From contig NZ_JADPVH010000015.1 in assembly GCF_026932795.1 (NCBI RefSeq), forward strand, positions 1 to 64,000: a DNA stretch of 64,000 nt, read 5' to 3'. The DNA comes from Paenarthrobacter sp. Z7-10 (GTDB lineage Bacteria; Actinomycetota; Actinomycetes; Actinomycetales; Micrococcaceae). Position numbers and translations under genes: made by a program. This document shows positions 50,501 to 59,349 of the stretch, one piece after another (positions within the stretch are counted from its first letter, which is position 1; every line of letters starts with the position of its first letter). The notes under the pieces are model-generated. The model was not told where the DNA came from. It ran no database searches and was given only the letters and a program-made list of their open reading frames with translations.

Positions 50501-53500
50501 ATGAGTAAGCAATCACGTCGAGCCAGATCACAAATTCTGGCGACTCTAACGGGATTGGCCATCGTCGCAACCATGGGCAACGCAGCCATGGCCGACGACT
50601 CCAAGCCACCCAGCAATCTGGCAGTGGGGATTTCGGGCCAGAAGGCACCCGCACAACTGAAACCGGCCCAAAAAATGCACGGAAACCTCAATTCCGCCTC
50701 GGGGCCGGTTTCCGTTTATGTTCAGTTCAAGGGTCAGGGGACCTTTGCAGCCACCCAGTCCCAAAAAGCCCAGGACGGCACAGCGAAGCCGGTGGACAAA
50801 TCGGGGCTGGTCAAGCAGCTCAGGGCTGGCATAGAAGCCACAGCCAAGGCTGTGACTGGCGCGGCATCCGCCAAGCAGATATACATCACCACCAACACCC
50901 TTCCCGGCGTAGCCATCATCGGCGATGCCGCTAAAGTCCGGGCGCTCGCCAACCGGGACGACGTCGTCAAGATCACCCCAATCGTGGCAAAGTCCTACCA
51001 GAACAAGGGCACTGACATCGACACCAAGGCCCTGAACGCCTGGGTGCAAAATCATCAGACCGGAGCGGGTGCGACGATTGCCGTGCTCGATACCGGTCTG
51101 GACTACACGCACGCGGACTTCGGCGGCCCCGGAACCACGGCGGCCTTCGCGGCCGCCAAGGCGATGACGGATTTGCCCCCTGCCAGCGCCAACCTTTACG
51201 ACCCGGCCAAGTTCGCCGGCGGCTATGACCTGGTAGGCGATGACTACAACGCGGGCTCGACGGATCCGGCAGCACGAATGCCGCATCCCGACGGAAACCC
51301 GCTGGACTGCGCAGGCCACGGCAGCCACGTTGCCGGTACCGCAGCAGGCTTCGGCCTGAAGGCGGATGGAAGCACCTTCACCGGCGACTACACCAAATTG
51401 ACGGCGGCCGAAGTCAACGCGATGAAGATTGGTCCCGGCTCCGCCCCAATGGCCAAGCTGGTTTCGCTGCGTGTCTTTGGCTGTGAGGGGTCTTCCGACG
51501 TCGTCGGCCTGGCACTGGATAAGGTGCTGGACCCCAATGGGGACGGCGATTTCAGCGACCGCGCCAACGTGGTCAACATGTCGCTGGGTTCCGATTACTC
51601 CCCGACGGACGACCCGGAAAATGACATTGTTAACGCCCTGACCGACCTCGGCGTCCTCTCCGTGGTCGCCTCGGGAAATGCCGGCGATGTGTACGACATC
51701 GGTGGTTCCCCGGGCAACGCCAAGTCTGCGCTCACGGTCGCCAACTCCGTCGGCTCGCAGGCCGCAGTGGACCGGATCGACGTGCTGGCTCCGGCGGACA
51801 AGGTTGGTTCCGTTGCTGGCCAGTATTCGGCTAACTTCAACTATTCCGATCCTGCGGTCACGCCGGCGATGCTCAAGGGCACCGTCCAGTTCGCGTCCGG
51901 TACGAACAACACCGGTTGCAATCCGTTTACGACGGCTGAGGCTGCGGTCTTTGCTGGCAAATGGGTGATGCTCAGTTGGGATGACAACGACGCGACCCGC
52001 GAATGCGGCTCCGCAAAGCGATACGGCAATGCCGAAGCTGCCGGCGCAAAGGGCGTCGTCTTCGATTCCCAGCGGACCGTTTTCGAGGCCGGCATCGCCG
52101 GCAACGCGACGATCCCGGGTGTTCAGTTCAATAAGGCGGCCACGGATTCGCTGACTCCCGCCGCCAAGGCTGGAACTCTGCAGATTCAGCTCAACCCGAA
52201 CTACAAGGGTGCTGCCTCTGCCCCCACCGGGGCCTTGGATACGCTGAATTCCAGTTCCTCCCGCGGCGTCCATGGTTCCAACGGCATCGTCAAGCCCGAC
52301 GTTGCTGCCCCCGGAACATCGATCGGCTCGGTTGGTGTTGGATCCGGTAACGGAATCGCAGTCATGAGCGGCACGTCGATGGCCACCCCGCACGTGGCAG
52401 GCATCGCAGCCCTGCTTTACGCCAAGGGCGGTATGACGCCGTACCAGGTCAAGAGCACCATCATGAACACCGCCAATGTGGACATCATGGCCGGTAACGT
52501 GGCTTATGGACCCAACCGGGTAGGTTCCGGCCGGGTCAACGCCTTGGATGCCGTCAGTGACAGTGTGCTGGCCTTCGCTTCCAATGATCCGTCGCTGACC
52601 AGCGTCAACTTCGGTGTCGTCGAGGTGGCTGATCAGCCGGTCACGGTGACGAAGAAGATCACCGTACAGAACCGGAGCAACTCGGTGCAGACGTTTGACG
52701 CCTCGTACCTGCCTGCTACGGAAATGCCGGGAGTTGCATACAGCGTTTCGCCCGTCTCCATCATGGTTCCAGCCAATTCATCGGCAGCTCAGGTGTCCAT
52801 CACCATGACGGTGGCCGATCCCACCAAACTGGCGAAATCCCTCGATCCGACCATGTCCGCCACCCAGTTGGGTGGCGTGCCGCGGACGTACCTTGCGGAT
52901 GCCTCCGGACGGGTACAGCTGAAATCGGCCAATTCCCCCACCCTGCGGGTTCCGGTCTATGCAGCACCGAAGCCCGTCTCCACGATGACTGCGGGTTCGA
53001 AGATCACCTTCAAACCGTCGGAAACCACGGCAAATGTGACCCTGACTGGACGTGGGGTTTTGCAGGGCACGGGAACACAGCAGTTCATCTCCATCGCGGC
53101 TCCGTTCGAACTCGGTGCTAGCAGCGAGCGTAAGGCAGACAACCCGGTGGCAACGGTCACCAACAAATCCATGGATCTGCAGTACGTTGGAGCATCCACG
53201 ACGGTTCCCGCCGTGGTCAAGGCCGGCGGTGACGTCGCCAAGGACGGCATGATCAACTTTGGTATCAGCACCTGGGGCGACTGGCCGGCATTGCTGGCCT
53301 CGAGCGGGATCAGCGTGGAGATCGACACCACCGGCGACGGCAAAGCCGATTTCGAAACCTACACCGCAGTTGTCGACGGTTTGGATGGCATCGTGGTGTT
53401 CACCGATGAGCTCAAAGCGGACGGCACCAGGGAGACTGTGGATCAGCAATTTGCCAACGGCCTGCCTGCGGACGCTAAGGGCAATACGATTGACACCAAC

Positions 53501-54439
53501 ACCTACGACACCAACACGGTGATGCTGCCGGTGCTGGCGTCCTCGTTGGGTCTGGATCTGACCAAGTCGGCACCGATCAGCTACAAGGTAGTCACCTACA
53601 GCTCCTACAGCATCGACAAGTCCGGGCAGAACGTGCCGGTTGACCAGACCCCGGCAATCGCTTTCAACCCGGTCACGCCGAATCTGTGGTTCGAGGGTTC
53701 CGCCCCCGATTCATTGTTTGTCGATGCCAACGCAACCCAGCTGACCGTGCACCGCGCGTCGAAGGGCACGAAGGCTAAGGCGCTGTTCCTGCACCTGCAC
53801 AACGCAACGGGTCAGAAGGCTGAAGTTGTTGCAACCGAAAATGGCAAGCTCCGGTTCAGCGATGTACCCGGCACGAAGTTCGAGGCGGACATCAACTGGA
53901 TGGCTGACAACGGACTGACCACCGGATACCCGGACGGCACCTACCGGCCCTACGGAACCATGAACCGCGATGCCATGGCGGCGTTCCTCTACCGCCTGGC
54001 TGGTTCGCCGGCGTACTCCGCACCCGCGAAGTCGCCGTTCACGGACATCAATCCGAACACCCAGTACTACAAGGAAATGTCCTGGATGTCCTCGATGAAG
54101 CTGTCCATGGGATACGACGACGGGTCTTACCGACCGTTGTCCGCCGTGAACCGCGACGCGATGGCCGCCTTCCTGAAGCGATTCGCCGGGGACTACTGCA
54201 TGATCCCGGCCGCGAAGGATTACGAGGCTCCCGCAACCTCCGAGTTCAAGGATGTCGCCACGAACAACGAGTTCTACAAGGAAATCTCGTGGATGGGTGA
54301 CACGAAGATCTCCACCGGTTACCCGGATGGGAGCTACCACCCGCTGGAAGCTAACACCCGCGAGGCGATGGCCGCATTCATCCACCGCTTGGACACCTAT
54401 GAGGGTGCCAATGGAGGGTGCCACCCCACTACCCCGTGA
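50501..54439 (+). CDS. secreted S8 serine peptidase (subtilase) with PA insert and C-terminal SLH domains
   Basis: A 1312-aa exported protease. The signal peptide is residues 1-31 (ending MGNAAMA); the inhibitor-I9-like propeptide is about 65-165. The catalytic triad is Asp197 (VLDTGLDY), His273 (GHGSHVAGT) and Ser626 (SGTSMATPHVAG), with oxyanion Asn393 (ASGNAG). A PA-type insert spans about 455-560. Beta-rich domains follow. Residues about 1118-1310 hold three SLH units (INWMADNGLTTGYPDGTYRP, MSSMKLSMGYDDGSYRP and DTKISTGYPDGSYHP), expected to bind cell-wall polymer. The start is ATG 50501 after GAGGAG; the ATG at 50456 has no such site. Confidence 0.93.
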   Translation: MSKQSRRARSQILATLTGLAIVATMGNAAMADDSKPPSNLAVGISGQKAPAQLKPAQKMHGNLNSASGPVSVYVQFKGQGTFAATQSQKAQDGTAKPVDKSGLVKQLRAGIEATAKAVTGAASAKQIYITTNTLPGVAIIGDAAKVRALANRDDVVKITPIVAKSYQNKGTDIDTKALNAWVQNHQTGAGATIAVLDTGLDYTHADFGGPGTTAAFAAAKAMTDLPPASANLYDPAKFAGGYDLVGDDYNAGSTDPAARMPHPDGNPLDCAGHGSHVAGTAAGFGLKADGSTFTGDYTKLTAAEVNAMKIGPGSAPMAKLVSLRVFGCEGSSDVVGLALDKVLDPNGDGDFSDRANVVNMSLGSDYSPTDDPENDIVNALTDLGVLSVVASGNAGDVYDIGGSPGNAKSALTVANSVGSQAAVDRIDVLAPADKVGSVAGQYSANFNYSDPAVTPAMLKGTVQFASGTNNTGCNPFTTAEAAVFAGKWVMLSWDDNDATRECGSAKRYGNAEAAGAKGVVFDSQRTVFEAGIAGNATIPGVQFNKAATDSLTPAAKAGTLQIQLNPNYKGAASAPTGALDTLNSSSSRGVHGSNGIVKPDVAAPGTSIGSVGVGSGNGIAVMSGTSMATPHVAGIAALLYAKGGMTPYQVKSTIMNTANVDIMAGNVAYGPNRVGSGRVNALDAVSDSVLAFASNDPSLTSVNFGVVEVADQPVTVTKKITVQNRSNSVQTFDASYLPATEMPGVAYSVSPVSIMVPANSSAAQVSITMTVADPTKLAKSLDPTMSATQLGGVPRTYLADASGRVQLKSANSPTLRVPVYAAPKPVSTMTAGSKITFKPSETTANVTLTGRGVLQGTGTQQFISIAAPFELGASSERKADNPVATVTNKSMDLQYVGASTTVPAVVKAGGDVAKDGMINFGISTWGDWPALLASSGISVEIDTTGDGKADFETYTAVVDGLDGIVVFTDELKADGTRETVDQQFANGLPADAKGNTIDTNTYDTNTVMLPVLASSLGLDLTKSAPISYKVVTYSSYSIDKSGQNVPVDQTPAIAFNPVTPNLWFEGSAPDSLFVDANATQLTVHRASKGTKAKALFLHLHNATGQKAEVVATENGKLRFSDVPGTKFEADINWMADNGLTTGYPDGTYRPYGTMNRDAMAAFLYRLAGSPAYSAPAKSPFTDINPNTQYYKEMSWMSSMKLSMGYDDGSYRPLSAVNRDAMAAFLKRFAGDYCMIPAAKDYEAPATSEFKDVATNNEFYKEISWMGDTKISTGYPDGSYHPLEANTREAMAAFIHRLDTYEGANGGCHPTTP

Positions 54440-54504
54440 TCTGATCGTCTGGTGAGCTTGCGAGCCAGTGAGCACGGAAAGTGAATAGTAGGTAGGTAAG
54501 CAGC

Positions 54505-54535
54505 AGAGGTGGTCCGGGCTCTCCGGGCCACCTCT
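54505..54535 (+). terminator. hairpin terminator after the subtilase gene
   Basis: A 13-bp stem (54505-54517 with 54523-54535, one G-T pair), 5-base loop, followed by CTTGC rather than a full T-run. The region 54440-54767 otherwise contains only repeats. Confidence 0.65.
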
Positions 54536-54558
54536 CTTGCGTCCCTGCCCCTTGCGTC

Positions 54559-54620
54559 CATCGACTGAGCGCGTGGTGCGCGATACAGCCCCGTATCGAG
54601 CACCAACCGCTCACTCGTTT
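54559..54620. repeat. 62-bp dispersed palindrome, copy 3
   Basis: Same 62-base length as copies at 4326 and 13103. The outer arm CATCGACTGAGC is intact, but the far end reads GCTCACTCGTTT, so the terminal bases have decayed. Confidence 0.75.
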
Positions 54621-54720
54621 CCGAAATAGGGTGGGTGCCGCCGGAAGCGGGTGGGGGTCCCGGAAAGGGTGGCGCTTCCGGAAGAGGGTGGCGCCGCCGG
54701 AATAGGGTGGGGGCAGCCGG
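54620..54720. repeat. tandem repeat, five 18-21-bp units
   Basis: Units start CCGGAA or CCGAAA and contain GGGTGG, at about 54620, 54641, 54660, 54678 and 54697. They directly follow palindrome copy 3 and end 48 bases before the DsbA-like gene. Confidence 0.75.
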
Positions 54721-54767
54721 GGTTGGCAAGTGTGAACATGGAAGCGGCATGAAGGCGAGGAGCTGGC

Positions 54768-55466
54768 ATGAAAGTTGAAATCTGGTCCGATGTGGCCTGC
54801 CCGTGGTGCTACATTGGCAAACGCCGTTTTGAGGCGGCCCTCGCAACCTTCCCGCACAAGGACGAGGTTGAGGTCCAGTGGCGCAGCTACCAGCTGGATC
54901 CGTCGTTGCCGGAGCATTACGACGGGACCGAGCTGGCATACCTCAGCGAGCGCAAGGGGATGGCCGAGGACCAGCTGCGCGGCATGTTCGCGCACGTCAC
55001 CGAACAGGCTGCCGGCGTGGGACTGCGGTACGACTTCGGCAAGGTGGTGGTCGCAAACAGTTTCGGTGCCCACCAGCTGCTGCATCTGGCCGCCGCGCAT
55101 GGCCAGGCCGACGGCGTTAAAGAGGCCCTGCTGTCAGGTCATTTCGAGCACGGCGAGGACATCGGCAGCCGCGGGTTTCTGGTCCGCACCGGGACCCACC
55201 TGGGCCTCGATCCGGAGGAGATTAATCAGGCGCTGGACTCCGAACGCTATGCCGACGACGTTCGGCAGGACTTTGAGGAGGCCCGCAGCCTCGGCGTGAC
55301 AGGCGTCCCCTTCTTCGTGATCGACCGCACGTACGGCATCTCCGGCGCCCAGCCGTCCGAGCTGTTCACCCAAGCACTCAACGAAGCCTGGCAAGCCACT
55401 CATCCGCTGGTCATGGTGCCGAGCGGAGACTCCGCGGCCTGTGGTCCGGACGGCTGCGCCCGCTAG
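54768..55466 (+). CDS. DsbA-family oxidoreductase, FrnE-like
   Basis: Thioredoxin-fold protein, 232 aa, with active site CPWC (Cys11, Cys14) in SDVACPWCYIGKRRF and the cis-Pro in LGVTGVPFFVID. FWSRTG-type signals are absent and there is no signal peptide, so it acts in the cytoplasm like FrnE, a disulfide oxidoreductase/isomerase. Two more cysteines lie at the very end (SAACGPDGCAR), a possible second redox or metal pair. GAGGAG is seven bases before the ATG. Its end overlaps the convergent glycosidase gene by four bases. Confidence 0.9.
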   Translation: MKVEIWSDVACPWCYIGKRRFEAALATFPHKDEVEVQWRSYQLDPSLPEHYDGTELAYLSERKGMAEDQLRGMFAHVTEQAAGVGLRYDFGKVVVANSFGAHQLLHLAAAHGQADGVKEALLSGHFEHGEDIGSRGFLVRTGTHLGLDPEEINQALDSERYADDVRQDFEEARSLGVTGVPFFVIDRTYGISGAQPSELFTQALNEAWQATHPLVMVPSGDSAACGPDGCAR

Positions 55467-57403
55467 CGCTGCAGGACGGCCACCCCAAAGGGATCCAGCC
55501 GCAGCGCTTCCACGTTTGCACCGTCCAGGGTCCGCAGTCCGGCGTCTGCCGGCAGCGATACGTCGGCAGGCTCGGCGTGCTGGCTGACGAGCACCACGAA
55601 CTCCCGACCATCCGGATGCAGCAACGAGTCCACGAACAGCAGCGGGTCCGCCAGCTCCAGCGTGGGCCCGATGCAGGCAACCGCAGCCAGCGCCTGGTAA
55701 AGCCGGTGGGTGTCTTCGGGGTTAACGCCTCCCTGCGCCGACGCTAGGTACTCCAGTGGATAGGTGCACAGCACCGTCCGCCCGGCGCCATGCTCCTTGA
55801 CGATCAGCGCCGGGTTGCCATGCGCGTCAGTCGCTATGACGGTGCCATCGGTGAGTGTAACCGGCAGGAAGGCGCGTGCGTGGGCGTTGCCGGCCGCGGT
55901 AAAACGGAGCACATCACCGGCCTTCAACGTGCCGAAATCCGTGTTGAAGGTCAGCTCTACCACCTCGTCCCGGATCGGATTGTTCAGTCCGTAAACCAGC
56001 TGGCGTTCAACGCCGAAGATTTCCTCGGTGGAAATCCACCACGGCCCGCGCTGCGCCCCGGTTTCACCCACACAGTAGGAGGCATAGATGGTGGCACCGG
56101 AACGGGCCAGCTCCGGCAGCTGCAGCCAGGACGGGCCGGTCAGCGCCTTGATGGAGGGCAGCAGATACAGGCCGTACCCCTCCGGTAGGCCGCCGTCCTC
56201 GGTTTCCCGCACGACGGCGAGCGGAAGATGCGCCTCGTGCGCGGCCACATAGGACTGCTCGGCCGTCCGCACGATCAGGGTGCGCTCCTCCTCTTGCGTG
56301 AACGGGTAGTCCGCGGCGAGATAGGAGGTCAGCACCAGTGCCGTGGATACCTCAGCCCGCTGCAGCCGCGGCAGATCGATCGCCCGCAGCGTGTCGGTGA
56401 AGGCCTTCAGCTCCCGCAGCGCAGGCTTAGGGGCGCCGGCGGCATCGGTGATGCCGAAATGCAGCTCAAAGGGGTGGTGACTGTAGGGACGCTGCTCCAC
56501 GATGGCGTCGTAGTCCGTGTTGTTCCACGCAATCCAGCCCGTGGCTCCGGCCAGCAGTGTGTTGTACAGCAGTTGGCGGTAGTAGTGGCCGGCGTTGGCG
56601 TTGGAGACGAAGTCGCTGGAAAGCCCGAACTCCTCCATCACCACCGGCTGTCCGGTCATCGAGGCCATTTCGCAGATGAAGGCCGCCTTCAGGTGCTGCC
56701 GGAGCACGTCGGTTTCCATCCGGTACACATGCGGACCGACGAAATCCACAAAGGGCGCCAAATCCGTGAGCGAAAAACCGTTGTCATGACCGGTCGTCTC
56801 AATTCCCCACGCACCGTCACCGATCGAGACCGGCTGCCGGCCACCGCCGGCCAGCACCGCATTGACCATCAGTTCAGACCACGCCGCCACCTCGGCGCGG
56901 CTGGCCTCTCCGCCGTAGATCGGCACTTCGTTCGTGATCAACCAGCCAGCCACCGCGGGATGGGCGGCATACCGGGCGGTGAGGGATTTGATGTACCAGG
57001 TCTGCCGGTTGACGAACCAGACGTCGGTGTACAGATTCCGGCCCGCGCGCCACGACGGGTCCCAGTTTTCCCCTGACATGTGCCCCACGATGAATGTCGG
57101 AATGGTGCTCATGCCAATTTCGTGGTGCGCCTGCAGGAAATCGGCAAAGTGCGCGCAGCATTGTTCATCCAACCGGTCCGGCTCCGGCTGGAAGTCCGGC
57201 CAGTAGAAGAAGGACCGCGTCATGTTCAGCCCGTGCTCCGCCAGCACCTGCAGTTCCTGGCGCACCACGGCGCCATCATAGTTGCGCCACATCAGCGGCC
57301 CTCCGGTCCGGGACCAGAAGTTCGCCCCGAGCCAGACCACTGAGCCGGCGCCGCCATCGTCGTCGTCGTCGTTTCCTGCAACCTTGGCGAAGTGCCGCCT
57401 CAT
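55463..57403 (-). CDS. GH5-like glycoside hydrolase (clan GH-A)
   Basis: A 646-aa cytoplasmic glycosidase. A TIM barrel with acid/base Glu159 in LITNEVPIYGG and nucleophile Glu258 in VVMEEFGL marks clan GH-A, closest to GH5-type mannosidases or glucosidases. Residues 370-646 look like a glutamine-amidotransferase-like (beta-galactosidase trimerisation) domain plus a beta-sandwich. Near the N-terminus is a run of five Asp, residues 12-16. It is the last gene of the sugar ABC operon (24 bases after the permease), so it probably hydrolyses the imported oligosaccharide. The exact sugar is unknown. Confidence 0.85.
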   Translation of the reverse strand: MRRHFAKVAGNDDDDDGGAGSVVWLGANFWSRTGGPLMWRNYDGAVVRQELQVLAEHGLNMTRSFFYWPDFQPEPDRLDEQCCAHFADFLQAHHEIGMSTIPTFIVGHMSGENWDPSWRAGRNLYTDVWFVNRQTWYIKSLTARYAAHPAVAGWLITNEVPIYGGEASRAEVAAWSELMVNAVLAGGGRQPVSIGDGAWGIETTGHDNGFSLTDLAPFVDFVGPHVYRMETDVLRQHLKAAFICEMASMTGQPVVMEEFGLSSDFVSNANAGHYYRQLLYNTLLAGATGWIAWNNTDYDAIVEQRPYSHHPFELHFGITDAAGAPKPALRELKAFTDTLRAIDLPRLQRAEVSTALVLTSYLAADYPFTQEEERTLIVRTAEQSYVAAHEAHLPLAVVRETEDGGLPEGYGLYLLPSIKALTGPSWLQLPELARSGATIYASYCVGETGAQRGPWWISTEEIFGVERQLVYGLNNPIRDEVVELTFNTDFGTLKAGDVLRFTAAGNAHARAFLPVTLTDGTVIATDAHGNPALIVKEHGAGRTVLCTYPLEYLASAQGGVNPEDTHRLYQALAAVACIGPTLELADPLLFVDSLLHPDGREFVVLVSQHAEPADVSLPADAGLRTLDGANVEALRLDPFGVAVLQR

Positions 57404-57426
57404 CCTCGTGCCTTTCCTGTTCGGGA

Positions 57427-58266
57427 TTACTTGACGGCCCCGGCGGTCAGTCCGGCAACGAAGTTACGCTGCAGCAGCAGGAAGCCGATGACCACCGGGA
57501 CACTGACCACCAGGGACGCGGCCATGATTTGGTTCCAGTACACATTGGTCTGGGTGGAGTAGAGCTGCAGTCCCACGGCCAGGGTCCGGTTGGCGTCAGT
57601 GGTCATCACCGAGGCAAACAGGACCTCCCCCCAGGAAGTCATGAAAGAGTAGATCGCCACGGCTATCAGGCCCGGTCGGGCTGCGGGCAGGACCACCCGC
57701 ATCAGCGCACCCATCGGGCCGCAGCCGTCCACCTTCGCCGCCTCGTCAAGTTCACGCGGGATGCCGTCAAAATACCCGGCCAGCATCCAGATCGAGAAGG
57801 GCAGCGAGAAGGTCAGGTAAGTGATGACCAGGCCCAGCCGGGTCCCGACCAGCTGGATCCCCACGGTTGAGTTGATGTTCACGAAAATCAGGAACAACGG
57901 CAGCAGGAACAGCACGCCGGGGAACATCTGCGTCGAAAGCACCGTGGTGGAAAAGACCGAACGGCCCAGGAAGCGGTAACGCGAGATCGCGAAGGAGGCA
58001 AAAACGGCGATGATCAGGGACAGAATGGTGGCCGCGCCGGCGACGATGACGCTGTTGACGAAGTAACTGGCCAGCGGCACCGTTTTCCACATGTCCACAA
58101 AGGGCGCGAAGGTCACCGTGCTGGGCCACCAGGTGAAGGCGCCCTGCACATCGCTCAGCGGTTTCATTGCGGAGGTGATCATCACGTACACGGGCACCAC
58201 GGTAAAGACCGTCAGCACCGCGACCACAACAATCCGGAAAACCTTGGCGGGAGTTGTTTCATGCAC
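57427..58266 (-). CDS. carbohydrate ABC transporter permease (MalG-type)
   Basis: CUT1-family inner-membrane permease, 279 aa, six membrane segments. The EAA loop is PRELDEAAKVDGCGPMGALM and the end is LLLQRNFVAGLTAGAVK, typical of MalG relatives. Overlaps the MalF-type gene by eight bases, so translation is coupled. Works with the binding protein and an ATPase that is not in this window; CUT1 systems in actinobacteria often share one MsiK-type ATPase. Confidence 0.92.
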   Translation of the reverse strand: MHETTPAKVFRIVVVAVLTVFTVVPVYVMITSAMKPLSDVQGAFTWWPSTVTFAPFVDMWKTVPLASYFVNSVIVAGAATILSLIIAVFASFAISRYRFLGRSVFSTTVLSTQMFPGVLFLLPLFLIFVNINSTVGIQLVGTRLGLVITYLTFSLPFSIWMLAGYFDGIPRELDEAAKVDGCGPMGALMRVVLPAARPGLIAVAIYSFMTSWGEVLFASVMTTDANRTLAVGLQLYSTQTNVYWNQIMAASLVVSVPVVIGFLLLQRNFVAGLTAGAVK

Positions 58267-59233
58267 GATGGGACCTCCGGTTCAGCACACTCAGGTAGAT
58301 CCCGCTCACCAGCAGGAGGAAAAGCAGCAGCAGCACCGACATGGCGGCTCCGGAGCCAAAGTTCCAGGTCAGGAAGGACGCGTTGTAGATATGGAAGGAA
58401 ATCAGGTCTCCGGCCGGCGGCTGGGCGTTGCCGAAGAGCACAAAGGGAGTGTTGAAGTCGTTGAAGGTCCACAGGAACATCACCAGGATCAGTACCATGT
58501 TCACCGGCCGCACCATCGGAAGCGTAATGGAACGCCACTGCCGGAAAGGCTTTGCTCCGTCCACTGCTGACGCCTCGTAGACGTCGTGCGGGATGGACTG
58601 CAGACCCGCCATCAGCATCAGGAAGGCGAACGGCCACAGCCGCCAAATGGCGACGACGACGACGGCGGCGAAGGCATTGTTGCCGATCAGCCAGAACGGC
58701 TTGTCCCCGCCGATGCCCAGGTTGTCGAAGATGAAGTGGTTGACCGCCCCGGTATCCTTCTGCAGCATAAACTTCCAGGCGATGATGCCTGCGTACATCG
58801 GCAGGGCGTACGGGACCAGGAAGAGGGTGCGGATGAAGCCGCGGCCCCAGAATTCCTTCTGCAGGGCCACCGCGGCCGCCATGCCCAGGATCCAGGAGAT
58901 GCCAACCACCAGCACGGTGAAGGCGCAGGTAATCAGGAACGACTGCAGCAGGGCCGCACCGACGGCGCCGTTGAAATCCAGAGCCACCGAGTAGTTCTTG
59001 ATTCCGGTGACCGGTGCCTTGCCCCAGTTGGCGATGAAGGCCTTGGTCAGTTTGAGGAAGCTCATCCAGATGCCGGTGAACATCGGGATAACGTGAATCA
59101 CCAGCTCGAAGACGACGGCGGGCGCCAACAGTGCGTAGGGCAGCCACCAGCCGGACGGCCTGGGTCGGCGCGGCTTTTTGGCCCCGGGCGTGGCGGGCTT
59201 GTTGGACGTTGGAGTGGCAGTCGCAGCAGTCAC
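58259..59233 (-). CDS. carbohydrate ABC transporter permease (MalF-type)
   Basis: CUT1-family permease, 324 aa: a basic cytoplasmic N-terminus (KKPRRPRPSG), six or seven membrane segments, and the EAA loop VYEASAVDGAKPFRQWRSIT. The GTG start at 59233 follows GGGGAG. It lies 116 bases after the binding-protein gene, with two strong hairpins in between, which can lower permease output relative to the binding protein. Confidence 0.92.
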   Translation of the reverse strand: MTAATATPTSNKPATPGAKKPRRPRPSGWWLPYALLAPAVVFELVIHVIPMFTGIWMSFLKLTKAFIANWGKAPVTGIKNYSVALDFNGAVGAALLQSFLITCAFTVLVVGISWILGMAAAVALQKEFWGRGFIRTLFLVPYALPMYAGIIAWKFMLQKDTGAVNHFIFDNLGIGGDKPFWLIGNNAFAAVVVVAIWRLWPFAFLMLMAGLQSIPHDVYEASAVDGAKPFRQWRSITLPMVRPVNMVLILVMFLWTFNDFNTPFVLFGNAQPPAGDLISFHIYNASFLTWNFGSGAAMSVLLLLFLLLVSGIYLSVLNRRSHRA

Positions 59234-59265
59234 GAGGGACTCCCCTTTCTGTTCTGGACCTGGGT

Positions 59266-59340
59266 CACCGCCCGGGCGGGCGGGCGGTGCTGCTGACCGG
59301 AAGCAGGCCCGAAACGTGTTCCGCGGGCCTGCTTCCGGTC
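59266..59340. repeat. two intercistronic hairpins in the sugar operon
   Basis: CACCGCCC/GGGCGGTG (59266-59273 with 59282-59289), and a perfect 17-bp inverted repeat at 59295-59311 with 59324-59340 around a 12-base loop. Neither has a T-run on the minus strand. They fit an mRNA stabiliser or partial terminator between the binding-protein and permease genes. Confidence 0.8.
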
Positions 59341-59349
59341 CTCCTGCTG

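Noticed and set aside
50546-52393. 615-codon frame opposite the subtilase gene
   Set aside because: Arg/Gly-rich shadow with no start signal; the opposite strand has a complete catalytic triad.
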